DNA of 32,170 nucleotides from an uncultured Methanobrevibacter sp. (GCF_937898925.1 NZ_CALDKF010000015.1:1-32170); one strand, 5' to 3'. Counted from the first letter of the stretch, positions 16,387-25,274 are shown. Notes: generated by a model from the sequence alone, not told the origin. A program made the numbers and translations.

Positions 16387-17328
16387 ATGTTTCTCAATGA
16401 AGAATTTAAATTAAAAAATATAACCCTTAGGAATCGTATAGTCATGCCTCCCATGGCAAGAGAGATGAGTGATGATGGAAGGGTATCAACCGATTTAATA
16501 GAATATTATCGAAAAAGGGCTAAAGATACTGGGCTTGTAATAGTTGAACATGCATATGTGTCTTTAGAAGGCAAGTCAAGTAAAAAGCAGCTTTCAATGG
16601 CGGATGATTCCGTTATAGATGGCTTTAAAGAATTGACAGATGCCATTCACAATGAAAAATGTTTTGCAATAGCTCAATTGAATCATGCCAGGCCTCAATC
16701 AATTGCATATGATAAATCAAATGTAAACAATATGACAAAAGAGGATATTAAAAAAGTTAAAGATGATTTTAAAAATGCCTCCATAAGAACCAAGAAAGCG
16801 GGTTTTGATGGTGTTGAAATACATGCCGCTCACGAATACCTATTAAATCATTTTTATTCCCCCCTTACAAACAAAAGAGCTGATGAATATGGTGGAAATC
16901 TTGAAAATCGCTTGAGATTGGCTAATGAAATCATTCAGGATGTTCGGAAGTCTGTAGGTGAAGACTATATTGTGGCCATTCGTTTTGGCGCTTATGATTA
17001 TTGGGAAGGTGGAAGCAAATTAGATGAGATTCCAATAGCTGTCAAATCTTTCATAGATTCTGGAGTGGATTTAATTGACATTAGCGGCGGTCTTTGCAGA
17101 TTTCAAAATCCATATAGCAAAGAGCCGGGATACTTTAAGGAACTTAGTAAAATAGCTAAGGAAGCATCTTCCGTGCCAGTGATTCTTACTGGAGGTGTGA
17201 AAAAAGCAAAAGATGCTGAAAAACTTCTGAAAGAAGGATACTGCGACCTGATTGGCATTGGCAGGGCCATGATAATGGATGCTGAGTGGTCTAAAAAGGC
17301 ATTGAAATCATTGGAAAATATGCAATGA
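16387..17328 (+). CDS. Old Yellow Enzyme-type NAD(P)H:flavin oxidoreductase
   Basis: The protein is a single FMN-binding TIM barrel. It begins with LKNITLRNRIVMPPMA, the usual OYE start. AIAQLNHARPQ provides an active-site region, and IHAAHEYLLNHFYSPLTNKRADEYGG (split by the HAAH pair) is the family signature, where histidines hold the substrate. VILTGGV and IGIGRAMI form the FMN phosphate site. At 313 residues it has no C-terminal Fe-S or NAD domains, so it is not a full 2,4-dienoyl-CoA reductase; YqjM-like ene-reductases are closest. Likely it reduces activated double bonds with NAD(P)H. The natural substrate is unknown. A GTGAA sequence shortly before the ATG may act as the ribosome binding site. 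Confidence 0.85.
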   Translation: MFLNEEFKLKNITLRNRIVMPPMAREMSDDGRVSTDLIEYYRKRAKDTGLVIVEHAYVSLEGKSSKKQLSMADDSVIDGFKELTDAIHNEKCFAIAQLNHARPQSIAYDKSNVNNMTKEDIKKVKDDFKNASIRTKKAGFDGVEIHAAHEYLLNHFYSPLTNKRADEYGGNLENRLRLANEIIQDVRKSVGEDYIVAIRFGAYDYWEGGSKLDEIPIAVKSFIDSGVDLIDISGGLCRFQNPYSKEPGYFKELSKIAKEASSVPVILTGGVKKAKDAEKLLKEGYCDLIGIGRAMIMDAEWSKKALKSLENMQ

Positions 17329-17405
17329 GATATTTTTGTATTCCTTATTTTATAACTAATAGTTTATATAACTTGAAAAATATAATTATATTATTATATA
17401 AAAAA

Positions 17406-17444
17406 TTATCAAAATTTATAAAAAATTTGGTATAATTTTGATAA
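17406..17444. promoter_or_regulatory. Inverted repeat upstream of gatA
   Basis: TTATCAAAATT (17406-17416) and AATTTTGATAA (17434-17444) form an 11-base inverted repeat with a 17-base centre. It lies about 75 bases before the gatA start and after a TTTATATA box near 17362, so it would fall in the leader RNA or act as an operator. No T-tract suggests termination. Confidence 0.35.
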
Positions 17445-17520
17445 AAATTTAATATAAAATTTGATTATTAAAATTACTTAATCATAATTACAATGTTTTA
17501 AAAGAAAGTAAGGTGTTTTA

Positions 17521-18906
17521 ATGAATATCCTTGAAAAATTAAATGCAATTAAAAATCAAGAAATTACTGCAAAGGAAAATGTAGAAGCTTACATTAAGGT
17601 TATTGAAGAAAAGAACGATGACATTAACGCTTTTCTTGAATTAAATAAGGAAGAAGCTATCGCTAAAGCAGAAGAGATTGATGCTAAAATAAAGGCTGGC
17701 GAAGAAGTCGGAGCTCTTGCTGGTTTAGTGTTTGGTATTAAAGCTAACATAAATGTAGAAGACTTTATCATATCTGCTGCATCCAAAACCTTAGAGGATT
17801 ATATCGGAAGCTATGATGCAACTGTAGTTAAGAAAATCAAGGCTGAAGACGGAATCATCATAGGAATCAACAACATGGATGAATTTGCAGCAGGAAGTTC
17901 AACTGAAACCTCATACTATGGAGTGACAAACAACCCAGCAGCACCTGGAAGAATCCCTGGTGGTTCAAGTGGAGGAAGTGCAGCTGCAGTTGCAGCGGAA
18001 ATGTGTGACATTGCAATCGGTTCCGATACTGGTGGATCAATCAGAAACCCATCTTCCCACTGTGGAGTGCTCGGTATGAAACCTACCTATGGTGCAGTTT
18101 CAAGACAAGGATTGCTCGATTTGTCAATGAGTTTAGACCAAATCGGCCCTATGGCTCGTGATATCACTGGAATCACACTTGCTTTGGACACTATTCTGGG
18201 ATATGACCCAACCGAATGTACCACATTGAAATGGAACGCTCCAAACTTCACTGAAATAGCTGAATCTGTCAAAGATGCTGAAAAGCCATTAGCTGGCATG
18301 AAAATAGCTACCTGTAGCGAGTTCAAGGAAGTCACCAATGATGAAATCAATGCAATCATTGATGAATCCGTTGCAAAACTAGAGGAATTAGGTGCTGAAG
18401 TTGTTGAATTGAGCTTCAACTACATTGACATTTGTCTTCCTACCTACTACTTAATCAACTATGTTGAATTCTTCTCTGCAACCAGAAAATACGATGGACG
18501 AAAATACGGTTCCAGAATCGAAGAGGTATGTGGTGAAGAGGTTCTCAGAAGAATCCAAATGGGTTCATACATTTCACAAAAGGAATTCAGCGGCAAATAC
18601 TATCAAAAAGCTCTTCAAGCAAGAACAGTCATTAGAAATGAAATCAATGAAATGCTTGAAGGAGTGGACTTGATTGTAGGTCCAACCGTACCTAAATTGC
18701 CACACAAATTAGGTGAAAAACTCGAACCTATGGAAATGTATGCATACGATGTGCTTACCGTAATTGCTAACTTGGCAGGTATTCCAGCTGCAAGCGTAAA
18801 GGCTGGTGAAGTTGATGGCATTCCTGTAGGATTGCAATTGCAGGCAAAACCTCAAGACGATGCAAAAATCGTTCAAGCGATGGCTGCATTTGAGTATGCT
18901 AAATAA
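17521..18906 (+). CDS. gatA: Asp/Glu-tRNA amidotransferase subunit A
   Basis: GatA hydrolyses glutamine and passes the ammonia to GatB, which converts Asp-tRNA(Asn) or Glu-tRNA(Gln) to the amide form. The amidase signature triad is intact: Lys74 in FGIKANI, the cis-Ser149 in GGSSGGSAAA, and the nucleophile Ser173 in GSDTGGSIRNP. The spacings 75 and 24 are the same as in characterised GatA. At 461 residues it is slightly shorter than bacterial GatA (about 485). GatB and GatC genes are not in the window. The ATG follows AAGGTG; transcription probably ends at the hairpin starting at 18920. Confidence 0.92.
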   Translation: MNILEKLNAIKNQEITAKENVEAYIKVIEEKNDDINAFLELNKEEAIAKAEEIDAKIKAGEEVGALAGLVFGIKANINVEDFIISAASKTLEDYIGSYDATVVKKIKAEDGIIIGINNMDEFAAGSSTETSYYGVTNNPAAPGRIPGGSSGGSAAAVAAEMCDIAIGSDTGGSIRNPSSHCGVLGMKPTYGAVSRQGLLDLSMSLDQIGPMARDITGITLALDTILGYDPTECTTLKWNAPNFTEIAESVKDAEKPLAGMKIATCSEFKEVTNDEINAIIDESVAKLEELGAEVVELSFNYIDICLPTYYLINYVEFFSATRKYDGRKYGSRIEEVCGEEVLRRIQMGSYISQKEFSGKYYQKALQARTVIRNEINEMLEGVDLIVGPTVPKLPHKLGEKLEPMEMYAYDVLTVIANLAGIPAASVKAGEVDGIPVGLQLQAKPQDDAKIVQAMAAFEYAK

Positions 18907-18919
18907 GTTTAAAACAATC

Positions 18920-18938
18920 AATAGCTATTTTAGCTATT
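18920..18938 (+). terminator. Hairpin-T-tract terminator after gatA
   Basis: AATAGCTA (18920-18927) and TAGCTATT (18931-18938) pair perfectly around a TTT loop. Long T runs follow to about 18965. The arms contain the over-represented heptamer AATAGCT. Confidence 0.65.
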
Positions 18939-19010
18939 ATCTTACTTTTTTTTACTTTTTTTATTATTTTAATTCAAAAACTATTTTTTAATATTTTAAG
19001 AGGGCTTAAA

Positions 19011-19688
19011 ATGACTGATAATTCATCAAAAAAACAAAACAATTCCAAGAGAAATAAAAACAATTCCAATAAGAAGTTAATTAAAGAAATTAATGAATTG
19101 AAAGAACAGCTTGAAATCAAAAATGAAGAGATTCAGGAATTGGAATATGAATTGTCCTTGAAGGATGAAAAAATAGAAGACATCAGAAACGATTTGGAAT
19201 TGAAAAGCGTCGAAATCGATGAATACAGCCAAAAGATAGATGAAAAAGATAAAAAGATCACTGCTCTTAATAACACACTAATTAAATACAAGTTTGAAAA
19301 GGAAAAGCTTGACTTGAAGCTGAAGAATGAAATCAACTATGAAAAGTCCAGAATGAAAGAGATGGATGACTTGGAGAAAAAAATCAATGAAAAAATAGCT
19401 ATCATTGATGACAAGCAGGACCAAATAAACTATCTCAGAAGCCTAATAAATGACTATAAGGAACAGGTCAAAAGCAATACTGACAATTTGGAATTGCAGC
19501 TTAAGAAGATAACAAGAACCTATGACAATCTCCTCTCTCAAAAGGATTCAATCATAGAAAAGCAGGACAAGACAATTGAGGAAATGATCGATTCTGCTAA
19601 GCAATTGGCTAAGGACAACAATGCTACCATAACCAGTCTTGAATTGCAAATTGGAAATTATAGAGAGCTATTGAAAAAGTATGAATAA
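19011..19688 (+). CDS. Long coiled-coil protein
   Basis: The first 25 residues are Asn/Lys/Ser-rich and strongly basic. From about residue 23 to the end at 225 the sequence keeps a heptad pattern of Leu/Ile with Glu/Lys at the flanks, predicting one nearly continuous coiled coil. A short break may lie around 135-145, near IDDKQDQINYLRS. No enzyme motif, signal peptide or membrane segment is visible. The ribosome binding site is GAGGGC, six bases before the ATG. The basic start may bind nucleic acid or acidic surfaces, but the function is unknown. It converges on the EF-hand gene pair. Confidence 0.75.
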   Translation: MTDNSSKKQNNSKRNKNNSNKKLIKEINELKEQLEIKNEEIQELEYELSLKDEKIEDIRNDLELKSVEIDEYSQKIDEKDKKITALNNTLIKYKFEKEKLDLKLKNEINYEKSRMKEMDDLEKKINEKIAIIDDKQDQINYLRSLINDYKEQVKSNTDNLELQLKKITRTYDNLLSQKDSIIEKQDKTIEEMIDSAKQLAKDNNATITSLELQIGNYRELLKKYE

Positions 19689-19805
19689 TTAATTTTGCTT
19701 ATTTTAAAAAATAGATATAAAAATTTAAAAAATAGACAGATAAAACAATAGCTTGATTTTAATAATTAAAAAAAATAGAAAAATAGTAAATGTTAAAATT
19801 TACTA

Positions 19806-20480
19806 TTATACTTTACTTATAGAATAAATAAAGGAAGGGAGCGTTAATTCATAATAGCCCTCTTCATAATTCAGGTTCAAGTCATCTGGATTGGATATGT
19901 AATAGCCACATTCACCACATCTGTAACCATTTCCTGAACTATAAACTGCCTCACTTCCACAGTTTGGACATGTTTCAGCACCGTCACCATCACTAGAACT
20001 TCCGCTTCTTAATGCAAATGGGTTATCATTGGATGAGGATGATGATTTGGAGTTTTTAGCCTTCTCTTGAGCTTCCCTTTGAGCTTTTTCCCTTTGTTTC
20101 TTTAAATCATCGAGATGCATTTTTACACTTATTACATAATGGTCATACTCACCGCCAATAAGCAAGCCATTTCCATTTTTATCGCACCGCTCAAAGATGC
20201 TGTATAAGTCTGAATCTGAAATGGTGAATTCTGAATTGTGGTCATAATATTTGACTTCATCAAAACTCAAACCGCCATTTCCATCAAGGTCCAAGTCCAC
20301 AAAATCAGTGTAATCGGTTGGTGTTTCCTCTGTATATGAATCCCATGGAATTCCAAGTACTGCATGGCCTAAAAGAGTGATTATCATTAGAATCAAATAA
20401 ACTGCACAGCATCCGACTATGATTCTTTTGATGATGTTCATTTCATTAAATTGATTTATCAAATCTTCTATACCTGACAT
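19806..20480 (-). CDS. Membrane protein with two EF-hands and a C-terminal zinc ribbon
   Basis: A hydrophobic segment at about 19-43 anchors the protein. Two canonical calcium-binding loops follow: DLDGNGGLSFDE (64-75) and DKNGNGLLIGGE (100-111), each with the expected Asp/Asn ligands, central Gly and closing Glu. A charged helix (122-142) and a Ser-rich linker lead to a zinc ribbon with CPNC (171, 174) and CGEC (188, 191). The end has SNPDDLNLNYEEGYYEL. The same order of EF-hand pair, Ser-rich linker, zinc ribbon and NPDDL tail occurs in the gene 50 bases upstream, so the two are diverged duplicates. A calcium-responsive membrane protein is inferred; the partner and role are unknown. The ribosome binding site is AGGGGA. 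Confidence 0.7.
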   Translation of the reverse strand: MSGIEDLINQFNEMNIIKRIIVGCCAVYLILMIITLLGHAVLGIPWDSYTEETPTDYTDFVDLDLDGNGGLSFDEVKYYDHNSEFTISDSDLYSIFERCDKNGNGLLIGGEYDHYVISVKMHLDDLKKQREKAQREAQEKAKNSKSSSSSNDNPFALRSGSSSDGDGAETCPNCGSEAVYSSGNGYRCGECGYYISNPDDLNLNYEEGYYELTLPSFIYSISKV

Positions 20481-20530
20481 AAAATCCCCTTTTTTACATA
20501 TTAAATACTGAATAATATTATGTTTATTGT

Positions 20531-21328
20531 TTAATTAATAGTTAATGATACTGGGGCCAATAACTCCATATATCCTTCCCAATATCCTAATTCCAAATCG
20601 TCTGGATTGTAAATGTTACTGCCACATTCAGCACATCTGTAATGCCCTCCGGTTTCATATACTGATTCACTTCCACAGTATGGACAGGTCAAGACATATC
20701 CTTCTGAACTATCAAATTCCTTGTTGTTGAGACTATTTGTCGCTTTGGAATTTCCTGAACTGTAATCACGGCCATGGCTGGAACTTGAAGATGAGGAAGA
20801 TGATGAATATTTATACTCATCATTGCTGGAACTGGTGTCTTCAGAAGACTCTCCATAACTTACTACATCATCTCCAAAAAAATCAAATTCATGACCCTTC
20901 AAATAACCGTTATGATTAAGATCAGCTCCCTCAAAGAATCTTTTAAGTGTTGAATTATCTAAATAAATCCAGTTCACTTCTGTAATTTCTTCAAAGGTTA
21001 CCTTGCCATCGGCATTTGAGTCCAAATAATTAAAATCATCAGGATAGTATGTTCCAAAACTTTCAGCAAATCCAGCGTAAATTAATGCAGCTGCTAAAAA
21101 GAGAACAAATAGAACTATAGGTACATAGCAACAGCAGACCTTTAATTTATTCGGTTCTTTATTATTTGCTTGATTGCTTGTTTGATTAGAAGAATAATTT
21201 AAAGAATTATCCGTTGTTGAGGCACTTGAAGAGGTGGAACTATTATAAGTGCCTAATTTTGCACCACAATCAGCACAAAAAATAGCCTCATCAATGTTTT
21301 CCTTTCCACAATGAACACATTTTTTCAT
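20531..21328 (-). CDS. Membrane protein with two zinc ribbons flanking a membrane helix and EF-hand pair
   Basis: Domain order is as follows. An N-terminal zinc ribbon has CVHC (4, 7) and CADC (18, 21). A Ser/Asn-rich linker leads to a transmembrane helix at about 65-86, preceded by three adjacent cysteines (65-67). Two EF-hand loops come next, DSNADGKVTFEE (103-114) and DLNHNGYLKGHE (136-147). A run of serines spans 175-184, and a second zinc ribbon has CPYC (215, 218) and CAEC (232, 235). The tail NPDDLELGYWEGYMEL closely matches that of the downstream paralogue. Both ribosome binding sites are strong (GGAGGGGG here). Zinc-ribbon-plus-helix openings are common in archaeal membrane proteins; joining them to paired EF-hands is unusual. 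Function unknown. Confidence 0.7.
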   Translation of the reverse strand: MKKCVHCGKENIDEAIFCADCGAKLGTYNSSTSSSASTTDNSLNYSSNQTSNQANNKEPNKLKVCCCYVPIVLFVLFLAAALIYAGFAESFGTYYPDDFNYLDSNADGKVTFEEITEVNWIYLDNSTLKRFFEGADLNHNGYLKGHEFDFFGDDVVSYGESSEDTSSSNDEYKYSSSSSSSSSSHGRDYSSGNSKATNSLNNKEFDSSEGYVLTCPYCGSESVYETGGHYRCAECGSNIYNPDDLELGYWEGYMELLAPVSLTIN

Positions 21329-21396
21329 ATTTCCCCCTCCAATATAAAATTTAGCTATTCAATGATTAAAAAAAAGTAAATTATTAAGTCAAATTG

Positions 21397-21777
21397 TTAA
21401 ATATCAATGGTTAATGTCACTTCATCCCCATCTTTGAAATTGTATTTGTCCCTTAACTTGTCCTTGGATATGAATTCCAAATAATTCTCATCATGAGTTG
21501 TCTTGTCTGGAAATACAATGGCTCCTTCAATGTCCTTGTTTAGATGAGCTCGAATATACCTTACTGCACCGAATCCTTGATCTGGCTTTATAAGATTCTT
21601 GCAGCTGTTTTTCATTAATCTTACATCCTCAAGCTTATCCTCTTCCACAATGAGGTTCAATGTTCCAGGAAACGGGGTGAATCCGCATTTTTCCTTGAAT
21701 TGGTCCTTATAGAAATCCTGGCCTAAAAAATATGCTGCCTTTCCCAATCCTGTTGTGACTATTCCTGTAATTTCCAT
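21397..21777 (-). CDS. ribK: CTP-dependent riboflavin kinase (archaeal)
   Basis: The enzyme phosphorylates riboflavin to FMN with CTP as donor, the archaeal replacement for the ATP-dependent bacterial enzyme. The N-terminal VTTGLGKAAYFLGQDFY and the GFTPFPGTLNL motif are characteristic of the DUF120/RibK family, and the length near 126 residues fits. I chose the second ATG (21775-21777) as start. GGGGAT stands six bases before it, while the first ATG, four codons earlier, has no ribosome binding site. FMN feeds flavoenzymes such as the OYE homologue in this window and is a precursor of coenzyme F420-linked flavins. It lies between the glycosyltransferase and the EF-hand pair on one strand, with gaps below 70 bases. 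Confidence 0.88.
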   Translation of the reverse strand: MEITGIVTTGLGKAAYFLGQDFYKDQFKEKCGFTPFPGTLNLIVEEDKLEDVRLMKNSCKNLIKPDQGFGAVRYIRAHLNKDIEGAIVFPDKTTHDENYLEFISKDKLRDKYNFKDGDEVTLTIDI

Positions 21778-21832
21778 TATAATCCCCATTAAAATATAAA
21801 AAATTTAAGAAAATAATTAAATAAAAATGTAT

Positions 21833-23554
21833 TTATTCAAGTGACCTTAGCTGAACAAAAGAATCCTTATCGCTTGAAACATAATTTCTTATTGAAGTGC
21901 TGTTTCTATTTGAAAACTCTATCATTCCATCCTTTCCATCAAAGCTGAATGTGAGATTTCCATTCTTGACATCATCATAATCAAATGTGCACATTATGCT
22001 TCCATCATATGAAATTGAATAGCTTGAACCGTTTTCAAAGTTTCCAACTGAAGATAGGATTGATTCATTTCCTAAAGTCAAATTGAAGAATGTTGCATTA
22101 GTTGATTTTGGACTGATGTCAAATTCAACGAATCCTTCCATTACATCACTTAAGTTATTGAATTGAATATTATGCATTACGGTTATGTTCTGGAAAACTT
22201 CTGTCAAGTGACTGTTTGGTATGACCTCACCATCAGAGAGATCCAATTCGCGTTTTACCCTTGAAGGCAATCTGAATCTGTCTCCATTATCCCCTTCTTT
22301 TGTGCCGTTTATAAGATATGACTTGCCGTCAATGATCATTGTATCGTTTTCAGTCATTTCCAGCGTACTCAATGCATCATGAGGAACCCTCAATATGTCT
22401 GTTTCATTCTCTAAAGCACTGTCGATGGTATATGGTCCTCTTACAGAAATGGTTTGCTGGTTATGGTCAGATGGAGCGTAAACGAAGTTTCTTGAAGTAA
22501 GCTCTACTGAAATTTTTCCATCATCGAAACTCGCTGCAGATAAGAATGTGGAAAGCATCAATATCAAAATCAATCCTGCGACAATCAATGGGAAATGCAT
22601 TCTTACAAATGATTGCAATGAGGCCCGAGTATTGCTTTTCTTAAGAATAGGTATGGACCTTCTAATGATACGCAAGAAATAAAATATAGTCAGAACAACA
22701 CCGATAAATGCAACAAATACAGAGATTAATACAGGTATGAATGGTACGAAGAATATCATGAAAAGTCCTAAAATGATTAAGGACAATCCCATAATGGCCA
22801 TTCTAATATAGTTTCCCAATTTGTCCATCATAGTGACACGGCCGTATTCCACAGCTCTGTCAATAATGGTTCTTACAACCTCATTAGCCATCTTGTTTAA
22901 ATCGGCAAGTGGGGACATGTCATGGCAAATGTCTCCAATATCAACTTCCAAAATCTTTATTCCGTGAACATCAGCATCAAGTACAATACCAACATCCACA
23001 CCGTAATCCTTTTCAAATCTTATTTTATTCAATGCAGAGCGCTTACCTGCAAACTGGCCGCTTAAAGGCTGTTCATAATCAAGCTCTGGGAAGAAGAATC
23101 CTAAAAGAGGCTTTGCAGTAAGCTCTGTTACACGGCCGCTTTCCCTTGCAAACTTGGTTTTTGTAATGTCAGTTCTATCCTCGAGAATCGGCCTGATAAT
23201 CTTATCGATCTTTTCTGAAGTGAAGTTTGAAACGTCTGCATCAATAAAAGCTACAATATTTCCATGAGAGTATTTAAATCCTGTCTTGATTGCTGAACCT
23301 TTACCTTCATTCATTATGTGACTTATTACAGTAGCTCCAGCATTTTCCGCTTCCTCTACAGTCCTGTCAGTGGATCCATCATCAACTACGATAACCTCAT
23401 CTACATATGACAACTTGCGAGCTACGCTTACCACTTTAGCGACGGTAGCCTCTTCATTGTATGCAGGAATAACTATGGATACTGATTTGTCAGAACCTTT
23501 AGTTGTTTTGATTGAAGCAAGCAAAAACACTAAAATCACTACTAGCCAAGACAC
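21833..23554 (-). CDS. Membrane-bound family 2 glycosyltransferase with a large extracellular domain
   Basis: A hydrophobic N-terminus (3-14) precedes a GT-A glycosyltransferase domain (about 23-240). It shows SIVIPAYNEE, VVDDGSTD (57-63), the DxD metal site at Asp105-Asp107, and QPLSGQFAGKR (162-172), as in dolichyl-phosphate-glucose and glucosyl-phosphoglycerate synthases. Three helices follow (about 251-270, 271-293, 322-341). The remaining 230 residues lie outside and are rich in N-x-S/T sequons. The donor and acceptor are unknown; a lipid-linked sugar step or wall polymer synthesis is plausible. The start is GTG, chosen because GAGGTG lies four bases before it. It is the first of four closely spaced minus-strand genes. 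Confidence 0.78.
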   Translation of the reverse strand: MSWLVVILVFLLASIKTTKGSDKSVSIVIPAYNEEATVAKVVSVARKLSYVDEVIVVDDGSTDRTVEEAENAGATVISHIMNEGKGSAIKTGFKYSHGNIVAFIDADVSNFTSEKIDKIIRPILEDRTDITKTKFARESGRVTELTAKPLLGFFFPELDYEQPLSGQFAGKRSALNKIRFEKDYGVDVGIVLDADVHGIKILEVDIGDICHDMSPLADLNKMANEVVRTIIDRAVEYGRVTMMDKLGNYIRMAIMGLSLIILGLFMIFFVPFIPVLISVFVAFIGVVLTIFYFLRIIRRSIPILKKSNTRASLQSFVRMHFPLIVAGLILILMLSTFLSAASFDDGKISVELTSRNFVYAPSDHNQQTISVRGPYTIDSALENETDILRVPHDALSTLEMTENDTMIIDGKSYLINGTKEGDNGDRFRLPSRVKRELDLSDGEVIPNSHLTEVFQNITVMHNIQFNNLSDVMEGFVEFDISPKSTNATFFNLTLGNESILSSVGNFENGSSYSISYDGSIMCTFDYDDVKNGNLTFSFDGKDGMIEFSNRNSTSIRNYVSSDKDSFVQLRSLE

Positions 23555-23706
23555 TTTTTCACCTCTTTAAATGAATTGATTTAAAATCTCATAGAATTTC
23601 AAAATACTATAATATTATTATTATGTTTTAAGAATGTATAAACCTTATTATTTTTTTTAAAAATTAGACGGATTAAGTTCGTAATTATTGAAATGAAATA
23701 GTCAAA

Positions 23707-23890
23707 AATAGCTATTGAAAATGCTTGAAAATTATTGAAAAAAATCAAAAAACAGCGATGAAAAGGGTTGAAAAAGTTATTTAAAACTAATGAAAAAACG
23801 GCTATTGAAAAGGCTTGGAAAAGTTATTTAAAACTAATGAAAAAATAGCTATTTAAAAGGTTTAAAAAAATTATTGAAAATAATAAAAAA
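23707..23890. repeat. Four degenerate tandem repeats of about 46 bases
   Basis: Four copies begin near 23707, 23751, 23797 and 23844. Each opens with a GCTATTGAAAA-like block (GCT or GCG at 23711, 23755, 23801 and 23848) and continues with an AAAGTTATTTAAAACTAATGAAAAA-like block. In the middle copies that second block is identical over about 27 bases. Spacings are 44, 46 and 47 bases. The array lies in the gap 23555-23936, between the glycosyltransferase promoter and the permease terminator. The rest of this gap (23571-23700) is AT-rich with no gene. Confidence 0.7.
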
Positions 23891-23903
23891 AGAAAAAAAG
23901 AAA

Positions 23904-23923
23904 GTTATCACAAAAGTGATAAC
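23904..23923 (-). terminator. Hairpin terminator after the purine permease gene
   Basis: GTTATCAC and GTGATAAC pair perfectly around four bases. On the minus strand two long T-runs follow. The stem shares TTATCAC/GTGATAA with the terminator after trpB2. Confidence 0.65.
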
Positions 23924-23936
23924 TATTTTTCTACAA

Positions 23937-25274
23937 CTAGAGTCCGAAGAATACGTATAATGCGAATATGATTACCATAATCCACATAATCCAACTGAAC
24001 TCTTTAGCTTTACCGGTAGCAATGGATGCAATTGCGTAAGTGACGAATCCCCATGCGATACCTAAGGAAATGGAGTAGGTTAAAAGCATCATGATGATTG
24101 TCATGAATACGGAAGCAGCTACAACCATGTTGTCCCAGTCTACTTCTTTTAATTGTACAATCATTAAGATACCTACAATTACTAATGCTGCAGCAGTTAC
24201 AGAAGAAGTAAACAATGCTAAAACGGTAGGAGCAAAGATAAGTGCGAGTAAGAAGAAGATACCGGTGAATACAGCGGTTAAACCAGTTCTACCACCAAGA
24301 CCGATACCGGTTGCACTTTCTACGTATGCAGTTAAGGTTGAAGTACCTAAAATAGCACCAATGATTCCACCAATAGCGTCCCCAAGGAAAGCTTTGTCAA
24401 TACCTTCAGCTTTACCTTCTTCATCAACGAAACCACATTGATTTGCTAAAGGAATTAAGGTTCCAGTAGTATCAAAGAAAGTCACGAATAATAAAGAGAA
24501 TAAAATCATGATTAAGTTAGGGATGTTAGAGAATAATTGGGTGAATCCAGTTGCAAATGCACCAACTACAGAGGTATCAAAACTGAATGATACGAATTCT
24601 GCAGGAATTGCAGGCATAATAGGATCTCCAGCACCGAAACCGAATAAGGTAAAGATTACACCTAAAATTGCAGTTATTACTAAACCAAGGAATACAGCTG
24701 CAGGTACTTTTTTAATGTATAAGATTAAGGTAAGCAAGATACCAATTACTGCTAAAAGTGCAGGAGCGGATAAGATGGTACCCATACCTACTAAAGTAGC
24801 AGGGTCAGCTACGATAATTCCAGCACCTTTCAATCCGATAAATGCTAAGAAGAAACCAATACCAGCACCAATTGCTAATTTTAAGTCAAATGGAAGTGCA
24901 TTGAGAATAGCTTCCCTTAAACCGGAAATGGTAATTAATAAAAAGATTATACTTGAAACAAATACAGCTGCAAGTGCAGTTTCCCAAGTGTTACCCATAG
25001 TTAAGATAATTGTATAGGTAAACAATGCATTCATACCCATACCAGGAGCAAGACCAACAGGGTATTTGGAAATAAGACCCATGATGATACAAGAGACCCC
25101 TGAAGCAAGAGCAGTTGCGAAAAATACTCCTGTTGCAGGCATTCCACCTTCAGCAAGCATAGTAGGGTTTACACCTAAAATGTAAGCCATTGCTAAAAAG
25201 GTGGTTAAACCAGCAAGTAACTCAGTTTTTAGATCAGTATTATTTTCATCTAATTTAAAAAATTTGTTTAACAT
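23937..25274 (-). CDS. AzgA-type (NCS2) purine permease
   Basis: This is a polytopic transporter with about 12 to 14 hydrophobic segments. It belongs to the nucleobase permease branch that includes AzgA and PbuG, which import adenine, guanine or hypoxanthine with protons. The N-terminal TELLAGLTTFLAMAYILGVNP and LAPGMGMNALF, and the later ESATGIGLGGRTGLTAV, are the family signatures. I start it at the ATG at 25272-25274 because GAGGTG stands four bases before; a TTG four codons upstream lies on that ribosome binding site. No bacterial-type purine riboswitch is evident, but the leader holds a hairpin (25291-25318). Confidence 0.87.
   Translation of the reverse strand: MLNKFFKLDENNTDLKTELLAGLTTFLAMAYILGVNPTMLAEGGMPATGVFFATALASGVSCIIMGLISKYPVGLAPGMGMNALFTYTIILTMGNTWETALAAVFVSSIIFLLITISGLREAILNALPFDLKLAIGAGIGFFLAFIGLKGAGIIVADPATLVGMGTILSAPALLAVIGILLTLILYIKKVPAAVFLGLVITAILGVIFTLFGFGAGDPIMPAIPAEFVSFSFDTSVVGAFATGFTQLFSNIPNLIMILFSLLFVTFFDTTGTLIPLANQCGFVDEEGKAEGIDKAFLGDAIGGIIGAILGTSTLTAYVESATGIGLGGRTGLTAVFTGIFFLLALIFAPTVLALFTSSVTAAALVIVGILMIVQLKEVDWDNMVVAASVFMTIIMMLLTYSISLGIAWGFVTYAIASIATGKAKEFSWIMWIMVIIFALYVFFGL

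Noticed and set aside
24508..25017. A 169-codon open frame on the plus strand opposite the purine permease
   Set aside because: It is antisense to a strongly supported membrane transporter, has low-complexity Lys/Pro/Ile/Thr composition typical of a mirrored frame, and no ribosome binding site.
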